From Pseudomonas sp. MF4836 (GTDB lineage: Bacteria; Pseudomonadota; Gammaproteobacteria; Pseudomonadales; Pseudomonadaceae): 64,000 bases of DNA. Both the position numbers and the translations under genes were made by a program. Each line of letters opens with the position of its first letter. The first letter of the stretch is position 1. Shown here one piece after another: positions 1 to 8,521 of this stretch. The stretch is taken from assembly GCF_002018875.1 (NCBI RefSeq), contig NZ_MVOL01000003.1, positions 1 to 64,000 on the forward strand, written 5' to 3'. The notes below the pieces were generated by a model. It was given only the letters and a program-made list of their open reading frames with translations, was not told the DNA's origin and made no database searches.

Positions 1-37
1 CGAGCGGGGCGAGGGGTGGGACGGCGGGGGGGGGGGT

Positions 38-475
38 GTGGGGGGAGTCGGGCCGGCGTTGTTGCGGGTGGCCCTGAGTGGCCTGTTGCTGCCCACGCTG
101 CGGGTGAGCCCACGCCATGAGCGCTGGCTGGGGCCGCTGTGTGGCCTGGTGACCGGAATCATCACTGCGGCCACCGGGGTCTTTGTGATTCCGGCGGTGC
201 CCTATCTGCAAGCCCTGGGGCTGACCAAGGATCAACTGGTCCAGGCCCTGGGCCTGTCGTTCACTGTCTCGACCCTGGCCCTGGCCGCCGGGTTGTTATG
301 GCGCGGCGCCCTGGGCGGTGGCGAGTTGAGTGCATCGCTGCTGGCCCTGGCGCCGGCATTGCTGGGGATGTGGTTCGGCCAATGGCTGCGCCAGCGCATC
401 AGCGCCCGGTTGTTCAAGCGGGTGTTCTTTATCGGCCTTGGGGTGCTGGGGGCGCATCTGCTGGTCAGTGGCTAG
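38..475 (+). CDS. TSUP/TauE-SafE family membrane protein, 5'-truncated
   Basis: This is the C-terminal half of a sulfite exporter TauE/SafE (TSUP) family permease, a polytopic inner-membrane protein that moves small anions. The segment ALGLSFTVSTLALA and the repeated hydrophobic helices with a Thr-Gly-rich turn (GIITAATGVFVIP) fit the second half of the family, which is usually about 250 residues; only about 140 are present. The frame stays open to base 2, so the methionine at 38 is probably internal and the gene begins outside the window. The first 50 bases are almost pure G-rich low complexity and encode a Gly run unlike the family, so they may be poor sequence. The substrate cannot be inferred. 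Confidence 0.75.
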   Translation: MGGVGPALLRVALSGLLLPTLRVSPRHERWLGPLCGLVTGIITAATGVFVIPAVPYLQALGLTKDQLVQALGLSFTVSTLALAAGLLWRGALGGGELSASLLALAPALLGMWFGQWLRQRISARLFKRVFFIGLGVLGAHLLVSG

Positions 476-676
476 GGACACGCCAGCCCTCAACTCAGGC
501 CCGTGCGGGGGCAATAACGGCGCTCATCCAGCATTTTCGGACACTCCTTAACGCTCATCAGAAACACTTCGAATAGGGTGTTCGACGATGAAAAGGAGGG
601 CCGCGATGGCCGATACCGTTCGATGACGATCACTGGCAACAACCGCCGCCTCCCTATGCCGGGAGGCCAGTAATTC

Positions 677-1012
677 ATGCCCCGAGAGTCGTTATCGACC
701 CTGGCGTTGTATGCCCTGGCATCGCTGGCGGTGTTCCTGGCGTTCTATCTGACCTCAAGAAGCATTTCAGGCGTTCACCGCTCGCCGCGCAGGTTCTGGT
801 GTTTCTTTGTGCTGCTGGTGCTGTGGGGCGCAGGTCAACTGAGCGTGGCTCGTTACGGTTGCAGTGTTTTTCAACTCCCGTCCAAGGACTTTCCGGAACG
901 CGACTGCATCATTCGCTGGGTGGCTTTTATAAGCGCCGCGCTGCAGATGTTTTGTCTGCCGAGTTCGGCCAATCCTGAACCGTGGTTTTCCCGAAAAGTC
1001 AGGCCTCGCTAA
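677..1012 (+). CDS. Small hypothetical membrane protein
   Basis: The 111-residue protein has an N-terminal hydrophobic helix (about residues 8-26), a second around residues 40-57 and a weaker third near 80-95, so it is probably an inner-membrane protein with two or three spans. A purine-rich site (gggagg) lies about 10 bases before the ATG at 677. A Cys-containing loop (YGCSVFQLP, then ERDC) lies between the later helices and could form a disulfide. I do not recognise a family. It stands alone between the TSUP fragment and the leftward monooxygenase gene, and the 200 bases upstream hold no other gene. Confidence 0.5.
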   Translation: MPRESLSTLALYALASLAVFLAFYLTSRSISGVHRSPRRFWCFFVLLVLWGAGQLSVARYGCSVFQLPSKDFPERDCIIRWVAFISAALQMFCLPSSANPEPWFSRKVRPR

Positions 1013-1044
1013 TCAATCTCGCCCCGCTTGCTGCGCCGGCGCTA

Positions 1045-1359
1045 TCAGCCATTCGCCGAAGATTGGCTCAGCATGTCGATCCGCCGAATCTCGAAATCCC
1101 GCTCCAGGAAGTCCATGCGCTGTTCGAAAAAACGTTTCATGTGCGGCAGGTTGGAATGCACGTCCAGGTGCGCCCGGGATTGCCAGATCTCATAGAAGAT
1201 AAACAGCGTCGGGTCCTGCTGGTCGCGCAGCATGTGGTACTCGATACAGCCCGGCTCGGCACGGCTGGGTTCGACGTAGGCGCGAAACAGCGCCTCGAAG
1301 GCCTCGGCCTGTTCGGGGCGGGTTTTGGCATGCAGGATAAAACCGTGTTGCTCGGACAT
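1045..1359 (-). CDS. YgiN-like quinol monooxygenase (ABM domain)
   Basis: This 104-residue protein is a single antibiotic-biosynthesis-monooxygenase (ABM) ferredoxin-like barrel. Seen directly: an N-terminal beta strand (GFILHAKTRP), the EPGCIEYHMLRDQQDP segment and the FIFYEIWQSRAHLDVH strand-helix typical of YgiN-like proteins. Known members oxidise quinols without a cofactor, usually as dimers. The ATG at 1359 was chosen because the family begins just before the first strand and a GAGAG site lies upstream; the longer open frame adds an unrelated leader. It is divergent from an mdaB-like gene, and in E. coli mdaB and ygiN form a quinone redox cycle, so a role in quinone stress is likely. 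Confidence 0.82.
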   Translation of the reverse strand: MSEQHGFILHAKTRPEQAEAFEALFRAYVEPSRAEPGCIEYHMLRDQQDPTLFIFYEIWQSRAHLDVHSNLPHMKRFFEQRMDFLERDFEIRRIDMLSQSSANG

Positions 1360-1564
1360 GGGGCGCTCTCGCTGAGTAGGATTTAAAAATCCTATAACAA
1401 CAATCACCTGGTTATTCGTGCGTATAGGTCAAATGTATTTTGTCCGACCCAGGCTTATTCCCGCGCCTGTGCATCGATACCCTGCCGCCATCGTTTTTAA
1501 TCTTTTCAACTCGGCGCCAGGCACAAACCACGCGCCAACGGGTTGTTCCCGATGAGGCTGGATC

Positions 1565-2155
1565 ATGAAAAAAGTACTGTTGCTCAACGGCGGCAAAAAG
1601 TTCGCCCATTCCGATGGCCGCTACAACACCACCCTGCATGAAACCGCCCTGGCGGTGCTCGACCGTGGCGGCGTGGACGTCAAGGTGACCCACATCGACG
1701 CGGGTTACGACATTCAGGAAGAAGTGGCGAAGTTTCTCTGGGCCGACGTGATCATTTATCAGATGCCGGGCTGGTGGATGGGCGCGCCGTGGATCGTCAA
1801 GAAATACATCGACGAAGTGTTCACCGAAGGCCACGGCAGCCTGTACGCCAGCGATGGCCGGACCCGTTCCGACGCCTCGCAGAAGTACGGCAGCGGCGGC
1901 CTGTTGCAGGGCAAGCAGTACATGCTGTCGCTGACCTGGAACGCGCCGCAGCAGGCGTTCGATGACCCTAGCGACTTCTTCGAAGCCAAGGGCGTGGATG
2001 CGGTGTACTTCCCGTTCCACAAGGCCAACGAGTTCCTGGGCATGGACGGTTTGCCGACCTTTCTCTGTGTCGACGTGATGAAGCGCCCGGCCATCGAGGC
2101 CGACATCAAGCGCTACGAAGAGCACCTCCAGACCGTGTTCAATCTGCCGGCGTAA
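1565..2155 (+). CDS. mdaB: MdaB-like NAD(P)H:quinone oxidoreductase
   Basis: A 196-residue flavodoxin-like protein matching MdaB, the cytoplasmic FAD-dependent two-electron quinone reductase (modulator of drug activity B). Family hallmarks are present: LLLNGGKKFAHSDGRYN at the N-terminus (residues 5-21), the DVIIYQMPGWWMGAPWIVKK FAD-contact loop (about 60-79) and the DGRTRSDASQKYGSGG segment (about 98-113). The length equals the family norm and the ATG at 1565 gives the usual N-terminus. It is divergent from the YgiN-like gene and followed by a LysR regulator on the same strand, which may control it in response to quinones or electrophiles; that last point is inference. Confidence 0.9.
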   Translation: MKKVLLLNGGKKFAHSDGRYNTTLHETALAVLDRGGVDVKVTHIDAGYDIQEEVAKFLWADVIIYQMPGWWMGAPWIVKKYIDEVFTEGHGSLYASDGRTRSDASQKYGSGGLLQGKQYMLSLTWNAPQQAFDDPSDFFEAKGVDAVYFPFHKANEFLGMDGLPTFLCVDVMKRPAIEADIKRYEEHLQTVFNLPA

Positions 2156-2255
2156 ATCCGACTACTATTGACGGCCTTGAAAGCGCCTATGCGCTTTCGT
2201 CGCGAGGGCCCATGCTCCCTCGCAGCGCCGTTAATTGTTGCCAGAGAGGGTTCAC

Positions 2256-3167
2256 GTGAAAGCCAGATCCGACGAATTGCAGATTTTTGTCTGCGTCATC
2301 GAATGCGGTTCGATTTCCGCCGCAGCCGAGCAGATCGGGCAGACCCCCTCGGCGGTCAGTCGCACCTTGTCGCGGCTCGAGGCCAAGCTCGACACCACCC
2401 TGATCAACCGCACCACCCGGCGCATGGACCTGACGGAGGAGGGCAAGTACTTCTTCGAACAGTCCAAGCTGATCCTCGACCAGATGGACGAGCTTGAAGA
2501 GCGCCTCAGCTCACGACAGCAGACCCCCTCCGGGCGCTTGCGGATCAACGCCGCGTCACCCTTCATGCTGCATGCCATCGTTCCCTATGTGGCCGAGTTC
2601 CGCAGCCTGTACCCGGATATCCAGCTGGAACTCAACAGCAATGACCTGATCATCGACCTGCTGGAACAGAGCACCGACATCGCCATCCGTATCGGCGTGC
2701 TGGCCGACTCGACCCTGCATGCGCGCTCCCTGGGCTGCAGCCCGCTGCACATCCTCGCCAGCCCGGCCTACCTGGAACGTCACGGCACGCCGCAGAGCGT
2801 GGCGCAGCTGAGTGAGCACACGCTGCTGGGCTTTACCCAGACCGAGACCCTCAACCACTGGCCGCTGCGCCACGTGCACGGTGATCGCTGGCAGATTGAA
2901 CCGGGCATCAGTGCCTCCAGCGGTGAAACCCTGCGCCACCTGGCGCTGGAGGGGCAGGGCATTGCCTGCCTATCGCACTTCATGACCATCGACGACATCA
3001 ACGCCGGGCGTCTCAAGGTGCTGCTGGCCGAGGCCAACAGCGGCTACCGCCAGCCGATCAATGCCGTGTACTACCGCAACTCGCAGTTGGCACTGCGCAT
3101 CCAGTGCTTCCTCGACTTCATCCAGGGCAAGCTGGCCGGCTACGCCAACCCGGTGTTCAAGGGCTGA
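2256..3167 (+). CDS. LysR family transcriptional regulator (YafC-like)
   Basis: A LysR-type regulator of 303 residues: winged helix-turn-helix at about residues 6-65 (SISAAAEQIGQTPSAVSRTLSRLE) and a periplasmic-binding-protein-like effector domain from about 92 to 295. I chose the GTG at 2256 because agagagg lies six bases before it and it gives the usual short LysR N-terminus; TTG at 2235 would add seven residues. It lies 100 bases downstream of mdaB and about 100 bases before an SDR gene on the same strand. LysR genes of this subgroup often sit beside quinone reductase or dehydrogenase genes, so either neighbour could be a target. The effector is unknown. Confidence 0.88.
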   Translation: MKARSDELQIFVCVIECGSISAAAEQIGQTPSAVSRTLSRLEAKLDTTLINRTTRRMDLTEEGKYFFEQSKLILDQMDELEERLSSRQQTPSGRLRINAASPFMLHAIVPYVAEFRSLYPDIQLELNSNDLIIDLLEQSTDIAIRIGVLADSTLHARSLGCSPLHILASPAYLERHGTPQSVAQLSEHTLLGFTQTETLNHWPLRHVHGDRWQIEPGISASSGETLRHLALEGQGIACLSHFMTIDDINAGRLKVLLAEANSGYRQPINAVYYRNSQLALRIQCFLDFIQGKLAGYANPVFKG

Positions 3168-3270
3168 TTCGTGACTCCCACGCAAGATTGAATTGGGCCA
3201 GCCTGGCTGTTTCCGCACGGAGCAGGCCTCGATACTGGCGGCATCACTTTTCAACCCTGGGAGTTACTCC

Positions 3271-4164
3271 ATGAACGTATTCGTTACCGGCGCGGCAGGT
3301 TTTATCGGCGGCTCGATTGCCACGGGGCTGGTCAAGGCCGGCCACCAGGTCACCGGCCTGGTGCGCAGCGCCGAACAGGCCGCAGAACTGAGCGCGCTGG
3401 GAATCACCCCAGTGCTCGGCACCCTGGACGACCAGGCCCTGCTCACCGAGCAGGCGCGCAAGGCCGATGCGGTGATCAACGCCGCCAGCAGCGATCACCG
3501 GGGCGCGGTGGAAACCCTGCTCGCGGCGCTCAAGGGCAGCCACAAAACCTTCCTCCACACCAGCGGTTCAAGCATCGTCGGCGACGCTTCGGGCGGGCAC
3601 GCCAGCGACCGGCTGTACCTTGAGGACCAACTGCCGCAGCCCACGCCGGACAAGGCCCCGCGGGTGGCCATCGACAACCTGGTGCTGGCGGCGGCCAGGG
3701 ACGGGGTGAACTCGGCGGTGATCTGCAACACCCTGATCTACGGCCACAGCCTGGGGGTCAAGCGCGACAGCGTGCAGTTGCCTCGGTTGCTGAAACAGGC
3801 ACACAACAGCGGTGTGGTGCGCCATGTCGGGCCGGGGCAGAACATCTGGTCCAATGTGCATATCGAAGACGTGGTGGCCCTCTACCTGCTGGCGCTGACC
3901 GGCAACACCCCGGGCACTTTCTACTTTGTCGAAAGCGCGGAAGCCTCCTTTATCGAGATGACCACCGCCATCGCCCAGGCCCTGAACCTGGGGCAGCCGC
4001 AGGATTGGCCGCTGGCCGATGCCGAAGCCGAATGGGGCTATGAAATGGCCAACTATGGTCTGGGTTCCAACAGCCGGGTCCGGGGCAAACACGCTCGCGA
4101 ACAGTTGGGTTGGGTGCCCAAGCGCACCTCGGTGGTGGAGTGGATCCGCAACGAAATGCTCTGA
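3271..4164 (+). CDS. NAD(P)-dependent epimerase/dehydratase-like SDR
   Basis: An extended/atypical short-chain dehydrogenase of 297 residues. The nucleotide-binding motif is VTGAAGFIGGSIA near residue 5; the second conserved region includes NAASSD (about 69-74), and an IYGHS turn replaces the classic Tyr-x3-Lys surroundings, which suggests an atypical member. The ATG at 3271 follows gggag by about six bases, whereas the longer open frame has no good site. It follows the LysR gene on the same strand and is followed by a strong hairpin. The substrate is not evident; such proteins act on sugar nucleotides, aldehydes or flavonoid-like carbonyls. Family confidence is high, function low. Confidence 0.82.
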   Translation: MNVFVTGAAGFIGGSIATGLVKAGHQVTGLVRSAEQAAELSALGITPVLGTLDDQALLTEQARKADAVINAASSDHRGAVETLLAALKGSHKTFLHTSGSSIVGDASGGHASDRLYLEDQLPQPTPDKAPRVAIDNLVLAAARDGVNSAVICNTLIYGHSLGVKRDSVQLPRLLKQAHNSGVVRHVGPGQNIWSNVHIEDVVALYLLALTGNTPGTFYFVESAEASFIEMTTAIAQALNLGQPQDWPLADAEAEWGYEMANYGLGSNSRVRGKHAREQLGWVPKRTSVVEWIRNEML

Positions 4165-4243
4165 TGTGCAGCCGCGTGCGGCAATGCCGGTTGCGTGCTT
4201 TTTTGGCGAGGCGTGACCGCCCTCGCCATCGGTAACCTGTTCA

Positions 4244-4280
4244 CCCCGGGCTGATCGACCTCAGCCCGGGGCCAACTTTT
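4244..4280 (+). terminator. Rho-independent terminator after the SDR gene
   Basis: The arms 4244-4254 (ccccgggctga) and 4261-4271 (tcagcccgggg) form a perfect 11-bp GC-rich stem with a six-base loop, followed by ccaactttt. It lies about 80 bases after the SDR stop and before the gamma-glutamyltransferase start, separating the two transcripts. Confidence 0.65.
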
Positions 4281-4359
4281 GTTGTTGATCCGATTTGCCC
4301 CGATCGCGAATTTGGGCATAAGGTTCTGCCTGTTAAAAAACAATAAAAGGACGGACTTC

Positions 4360-6027
4360 ATGCGCATTGTGCTGTTTAAAACCTTGGCCCTGACGGTGGC
4401 CATTGCGGCCAGTTCCCAGGCGTTTGCCGTGACCCTGGAGGGCGGCGCGGTGGCCGCGCCGAACCAGTACGGCGCCGATGTCGCGGCGCAGGTCCTGAAA
4501 AAAGGCGGTAACGCGGTGGACGCCGCGGTGGCCACGGCCTTTACCCTGGCCGTGACCTACCCCGAGGCCGGCAACATCGGTGGCGGCGGCTTCATGACCC
4601 TGTTCATCGACGGCAAACCCTACTTCCTCGACTACCGCGAGACCGCGCCCAAGGCCGCGTCCCGCGACATGTACCTCAATGAAAAAGGCGAAGTCATCGA
4701 AAACCTGAGCCTGGTGGGGGCGCGCGCGTCCGGGGTGCCGGGCACGGTGATGGGGTTGTGGGAGGCGCATCAGAAGTTCGGCAAATTGCCCTGGAGCGAG
4801 CTGATCACCCCGGCGGTGGGCTACGCGAAAAACGGCTTCAAGGTGGCCGACAAGCAGTATCAATACCGCGAAGACGCATTGAAGCTGTTCAACGGCAGCA
4901 CCAACTTCGGCGACTATTTCGGCAGCATGAAACCCGGTGAAACCTTCCGCCAGCCGGAGTTGGCCGCGACCCTGGAACGCATTGCCGACCAGGGCGCCAA
5001 GGAGTTCTACAGTGGCAAGACTGCCGATCTGCTGGTGGCGCAGATGCAGGCCGACAAGGGCCTGATCACCAAGCAGGATCTGGGCGACTACAAGGTCCAG
5101 TGGCGTGAGCCGCTGCAAGTGAGTTTTCGCGGCAACACCCTGTACACCGCGCCACCGCCCAGTTCTGGCGGCGTGGCCCTGGCCCAGCTGGTGACCATCA
5201 AGGAAGAGCGCGCGGCGGCATTCAAGGGCGTCGAGCTGAACTCGGCAAAATACATTCACCTGTTGGCAGAAATTGAAAAACGGGTGTTCGCCGACCGCGC
5301 CGACTACCTCGGCGACCCGGCGTTTTCCGAGGTCCCGGTCAAGCAACTGACCGACCCGGCCTACCTGAAAAAACGCGCGGCCGAGGTCAACCCGGACGCC
5401 ATCTCGCCCACGGAAAAAGTCCGTCCCGGCCTTGAGCCGCACCAGACCACCCACTTCTCCATCGTCGACGCCCAGGGCAACGCAGTGAGCAACACCTACA
5501 CCCTGAACTGGGACTACGGCAGCGGCGTGGTAGTCAAGGGCGCGGGCTTTTTGCTCAATGACGAAATGGACGATTTCAGCTCCAAGCCCGGGGTCGCCAA
5601 TGCCTTTGGCGTGGTCGGCGGCGACGCCAATGCCATCGCCCCGGGCAAGCGCATGCTGTCGTCCATGAGCCCGAGCCTGGTGACCCGCGATGGCAAGGTC
5701 ACCCTGGTGCTGGGCACGCCCGGCGGTTCGCGGATCTTCACCTCGATCTTCCAGGTACTGAACAACCTCTACGACTTCAACCTGCCCCTGGAAAAAGCCG
5801 TGGCCGCGCAGCGCGTGCATCACCAGTTGCTGCCCAAGGACACGATTTACTTCGACGCCTACGCGCCGCTCACCGGCAAAGTCGCCGATGAGCTCAAGGG
5901 CATGGGTTACACCCTGGAAGACCAGGGCTGGGAGATGGGCGATATCCAGGCTATCCGGGTCACTGGCAACCAGTTGGAAACCGCGTCCGACCCACGGGGC
6001 CGTGGGGTGGGCCTGATCGTCAAGTAA
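4360..6027 (+). CDS. ggt: Gamma-glutamyltransferase, periplasmic
   Basis: A 555-residue gamma-glutamyltransferase precursor, an Ntn hydrolase that transfers or hydrolyses the gamma-glutamyl group of glutathione in the periplasm. Residues 1-23 form a signal peptide ending QAFA. The autoprocessing site and nucleophile is the first Thr of TTHFSIVD (residue 363); R93 in DYRETAP is the expected carboxylate-binding Arg, and SSMSPS plus PGGSRIF complete the active site. NIGGGGFM near residue 72 is the usual glycine motif. The ATG at 4360 follows aaaaggacgg and gives a clean signal sequence. The gene is monocistronic after a terminator. It supplies Glu and Cys-Gly from glutathione. Confidence 0.93.
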   Translation: MRIVLFKTLALTVAIAASSQAFAVTLEGGAVAAPNQYGADVAAQVLKKGGNAVDAAVATAFTLAVTYPEAGNIGGGGFMTLFIDGKPYFLDYRETAPKAASRDMYLNEKGEVIENLSLVGARASGVPGTVMGLWEAHQKFGKLPWSELITPAVGYAKNGFKVADKQYQYREDALKLFNGSTNFGDYFGSMKPGETFRQPELAATLERIADQGAKEFYSGKTADLLVAQMQADKGLITKQDLGDYKVQWREPLQVSFRGNTLYTAPPPSSGGVALAQLVTIKEERAAAFKGVELNSAKYIHLLAEIEKRVFADRADYLGDPAFSEVPVKQLTDPAYLKKRAAEVNPDAISPTEKVRPGLEPHQTTHFSIVDAQGNAVSNTYTLNWDYGSGVVVKGAGFLLNDEMDDFSSKPGVANAFGVVGGDANAIAPGKRMLSSMSPSLVTRDGKVTLVLGTPGGSRIFTSIFQVLNNLYDFNLPLEKAVAAQRVHHQLLPKDTIYFDAYAPLTGKVADELKGMGYTLEDQGWEMGDIQAIRVTGNQLETASDPRGRGVGLIVK

Positions 6028-6218
6028 CCCATGGGCAGCGCCGGCGCTCAACCTGGCTGCGCCCCGCCTGCCGCCGCGCAGCCTGTCCGGGGGGCGGGGC
6101 GTGATACCGCTCCCCGGCGCCGGCCAACTGGCCGAATCGCCCTCAATTCCGTAACATTCCCCGCCTTCTTCCCGCCACGCCCAGGCCCGGCACCGCCGGC
6201 CTGCATTGTAGGTAACCC

Positions 6219-7664
6219 ATGAAAGTCACACGTCTGCGGGCCGATGCCCTGGCCGGACTCACCACCGCGTTCGCCTTGCTCCCCGAATGCATCGCCTTTG
6301 CCCTGGTGGCCCACCTCAACCCGCTGATGGGCCTGTATGGCGCCTTTATCATCTGCACCCTGACCGCGCTGTTCGGCGGCCGGCCGGGCATGGTCTCGGG
6401 GGCCGCCGGCTCGATGGCGGTGGTGATTGTCGCCCTGGTGGTGCAGCACGGCGTGCAATACCTGCTGGCCACGGTGTTGCTGGGCGGGCTGGTGATGATC
6501 GCCTTCGGCCTGTTGCGCCTGGGCAAGCTGGTGCGCATGGTGCCGCACCCGGTGATGCTGGGCTTCGTCAACGGCCTGGCGATCATCATTGCCATGGCTC
6601 AGCTGGAGCACTTCAAGAGTGGCGAACACTGGCTCAGCGGCAATCCGCTGTATGTGATGAGCGCCCTGGTGCTGCTGACCATGGCCATCGTCTATCTGCT
6701 GCCGCGCCTGACCCGGGCGGTGCCGCCGGCCCTGGTGGCGATTCTTGGGGTGGGGGTGCTGGTGTACCTGTTCGGCCTGCCGACCCGGACCCTGGGCGAC
6801 ATGGCGCACATTGCCGGCGGCCTGCCGAGCCTGGCCTTGCCCCAGGTGCCGTGGACCCTGGAAACCCTGGGCATCATCGCCCCCTACGCGATTCTGATGG
6901 CCTTGGTCGGCCTGCTGGAAACCCTGCTGACCCTGAACCTGACCGATGAAATCACCGAGAGCCGGGGCTTTCCGGATCGCGAGTGCGTGGCCCTGGGCGC
7001 GGCCAATATCGCCTCCGGGATGTTCGGCGGCATGGGCGGCTGCGCGATGATCGGGCAGACCGTGATCAACCTGAGTTCCGGTGGCCGTGGCCGGCTGTCG
7101 GGGGTAGTGGCGGGGGTGATGATCCTGCTGTTTGTGCTGTTTCTGTCGCCGCTGATCGAGCGCATCCCGCTGGCGGCGCTGGTGGGGGTGATGTTCGTGG
7201 TGTCGCAGCAGACTTTCGCCTGGGCCTCGCTGCGGGTGATCAACAAGGTGCCGCTCAACGATGTGCTGGTGATCATTGCGGTCACCACCATTACCGTGTT
7301 TACCGACCTGGCCACTGCCGTGCTGTGCGGGATCGTGATTGCGGCGCTCAACTTCGCCTGGCAACAGGCCCGCGAGCTGTATGCCGACAGCCACCTGGAG
7401 GCCGACGGCAGCAAGCATTACCAGTTGCACGGCACCCTGTTTTTCGCCTCGACTGCGCCGTTTCTCAACCAGTTCGACCCGGCCAACGACCCGCCGCACG
7501 TGACAATCGACTGCCGCCACCTGAGCTTTGTCGACTACTCGGCCATTGCCGCCCTGATGACCCTGCGCGAACGCTACGCCAAGGCCGGCAAACACCTGCG
7601 GGTCCTGCACCTGTCGGAACGCTGCAAAAAACTCCTCAAGCGCGCCCGCGTGCAACACGACTGA
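6219..7664 (+). CDS. SulP (SLC26) family anion transporter with STAS domain
   Basis: The 481-residue protein has the SulP architecture: about 12-14 membrane segments from residue 10 to about 385, then a cytoplasmic STAS domain of about 90 residues (VTIDCRHLSFVDYSAIAALM). The N-terminal LAGLTTAFALLPECIAFALVA matches the conserved SulP first helices. Known members move sulfate, bicarbonate or dicarboxylates, often with protons or sodium; nothing here fixes the substrate. It lies about 190 bases after ggt on the same strand with no gene between. It is somewhat shorter than many SulP proteins because the STAS domain is compact. Confidence 0.88.
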   Translation: MKVTRLRADALAGLTTAFALLPECIAFALVAHLNPLMGLYGAFIICTLTALFGGRPGMVSGAAGSMAVVIVALVVQHGVQYLLATVLLGGLVMIAFGLLRLGKLVRMVPHPVMLGFVNGLAIIIAMAQLEHFKSGEHWLSGNPLYVMSALVLLTMAIVYLLPRLTRAVPPALVAILGVGVLVYLFGLPTRTLGDMAHIAGGLPSLALPQVPWTLETLGIIAPYAILMALVGLLETLLTLNLTDEITESRGFPDRECVALGAANIASGMFGGMGGCAMIGQTVINLSSGGRGRLSGVVAGVMILLFVLFLSPLIERIPLAALVGVMFVVSQQTFAWASLRVINKVPLNDVLVIIAVTTITVFTDLATAVLCGIVIAALNFAWQQARELYADSHLEADGSKHYQLHGTLFFASTAPFLNQFDPANDPPHVTIDCRHLSFVDYSAIAALMTLRERYAKAGKHLRVLHLSERCKKLLKRARVQHD

Positions 7665-7674
7665 CATAGCCGAG

Positions 7675-7796
7675 TTGTAGCCGTCGCCGAGCCCGCGAGA
7701 CTGCGCTGTCGCTGCCGGACACCCGATTAGCCCCGGGAAATAATGTCGTCCCCAAGGGCCAGCGCAGCCTGGCGGCAGCGGCTACAGGTTTGCCGA
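7675..7796. repeat. Inverted pair of REP-like elements
   Basis: Bases 7675-7688 read ttgtagccgtcgcc and 7771-7784 carry the mirrored gcggcagcggctac, so two copies of a Pseudomonas REP-type core face each other in the gap after the SulP gene. The rest of the 279-base gap (7665-7943) holds no convincing gene. Confidence 0.5.
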
Positions 7797-7943
7797 ATTT
7801 ACGCGGGCCCGCCCCCCGAACACAGCCACTGGCCCCAGCAACGATTGCAAAAGGCCGCTATGAAAGGCGGCATTTTGCTGGCCCCCGGCACTGCGCTTCG
7901 TTGCCAAACTTGCTGTCTTTTCAGAAGCTTAGGTGTTGGCTAA

Positions 7944-8273
7944 ATGCGGACTTTGGTATTGCCCCTGGCGCTGTTGGTCCTGGCGGGTGGCTCTTTTGAG
8001 GTGCAGGCCCGGGAGTTGAGCAAGCGTGAGCGTTTTGCCTGCAGTTGGGGTTCGGGCATCGCCGCCGGAGCCCAGCAGTCGAAGCTGTCCGGGGTGTCGC
8101 TGTATGGCGCGCGCAAGCAGTTGCAGGTGCGCAAATTCCCCCAGCCGTGGATGCGCATGTCGGCCATGGGCATCACCGAGCAAACCTACAACAGCCAGTC
8201 GCGGCTCAAGCCGGCTGCGGTCAAGCAGACCTATTACGAACAGTGCACGCAGCATGATTTCGCCCGCCGCTAG
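7944..8273 (+). CDS. Small secreted hypothetical protein
   Basis: A 109-residue protein with a clear signal peptide (residues 1-22, hydrophobic LVLPLALLVLAGG core, cleavage after VQA). The mature part is basic, has two cysteines (in FACSWG and YEQCTQ) that could form a disulfide, and shows no domain I recognise. The ATG at 7944 begins at the hydrophobic leader. It stands between REP elements and the GntP operon; the 248 bases after it contain no gene but must hold the promoter of the permease operon. Probably periplasmic; function unknown. Confidence 0.6.
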   Translation: MRTLVLPLALLVLAGGSFEVQARELSKRERFACSWGSGIAAGAQQSKLSGVSLYGARKQLQVRKFPQPWMRMSAMGITEQTYNSQSRLKPAAVKQTYYEQCTQHDFARR

Positions 8274-8521
8274 GGCCTGAAACCTTCTCCCCGAGCCCCT
8301 AGCCTGCCGCCCCGGTGCACCGCTGTGCGCCGGGCACAGCATCCCGAAATGGGATGAAAATACGCCTGCCGATTTTCATAACCGACGCTGGCGCATGTCG
8401 TTTCGCGACAAAGCGTATCTCTTCACGAAAGTTAGTTTCATATGGTTTGAAAGCTGCTCCTCGAAATGCTTTAAGAGTTTCACAACCATTCGACGTGACC
8501 CTGTCTTTCGAGGAGTAACGC

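Noticed and set aside
4333..6051. Long open frame on the minus strand opposite ggt
   Set aside because: High-GC shadow: the plus-strand gene has all catalytic residues, while the antisense frame gives a His/Gln/Gly-rich protein without any domain.
6048..7667. Long minus-strand frame opposite the SulP gene
   Set aside because: Its product is extremely rich in His, Gln and Arg, typical of antisense reading of a hydrophobic protein; no start signal.
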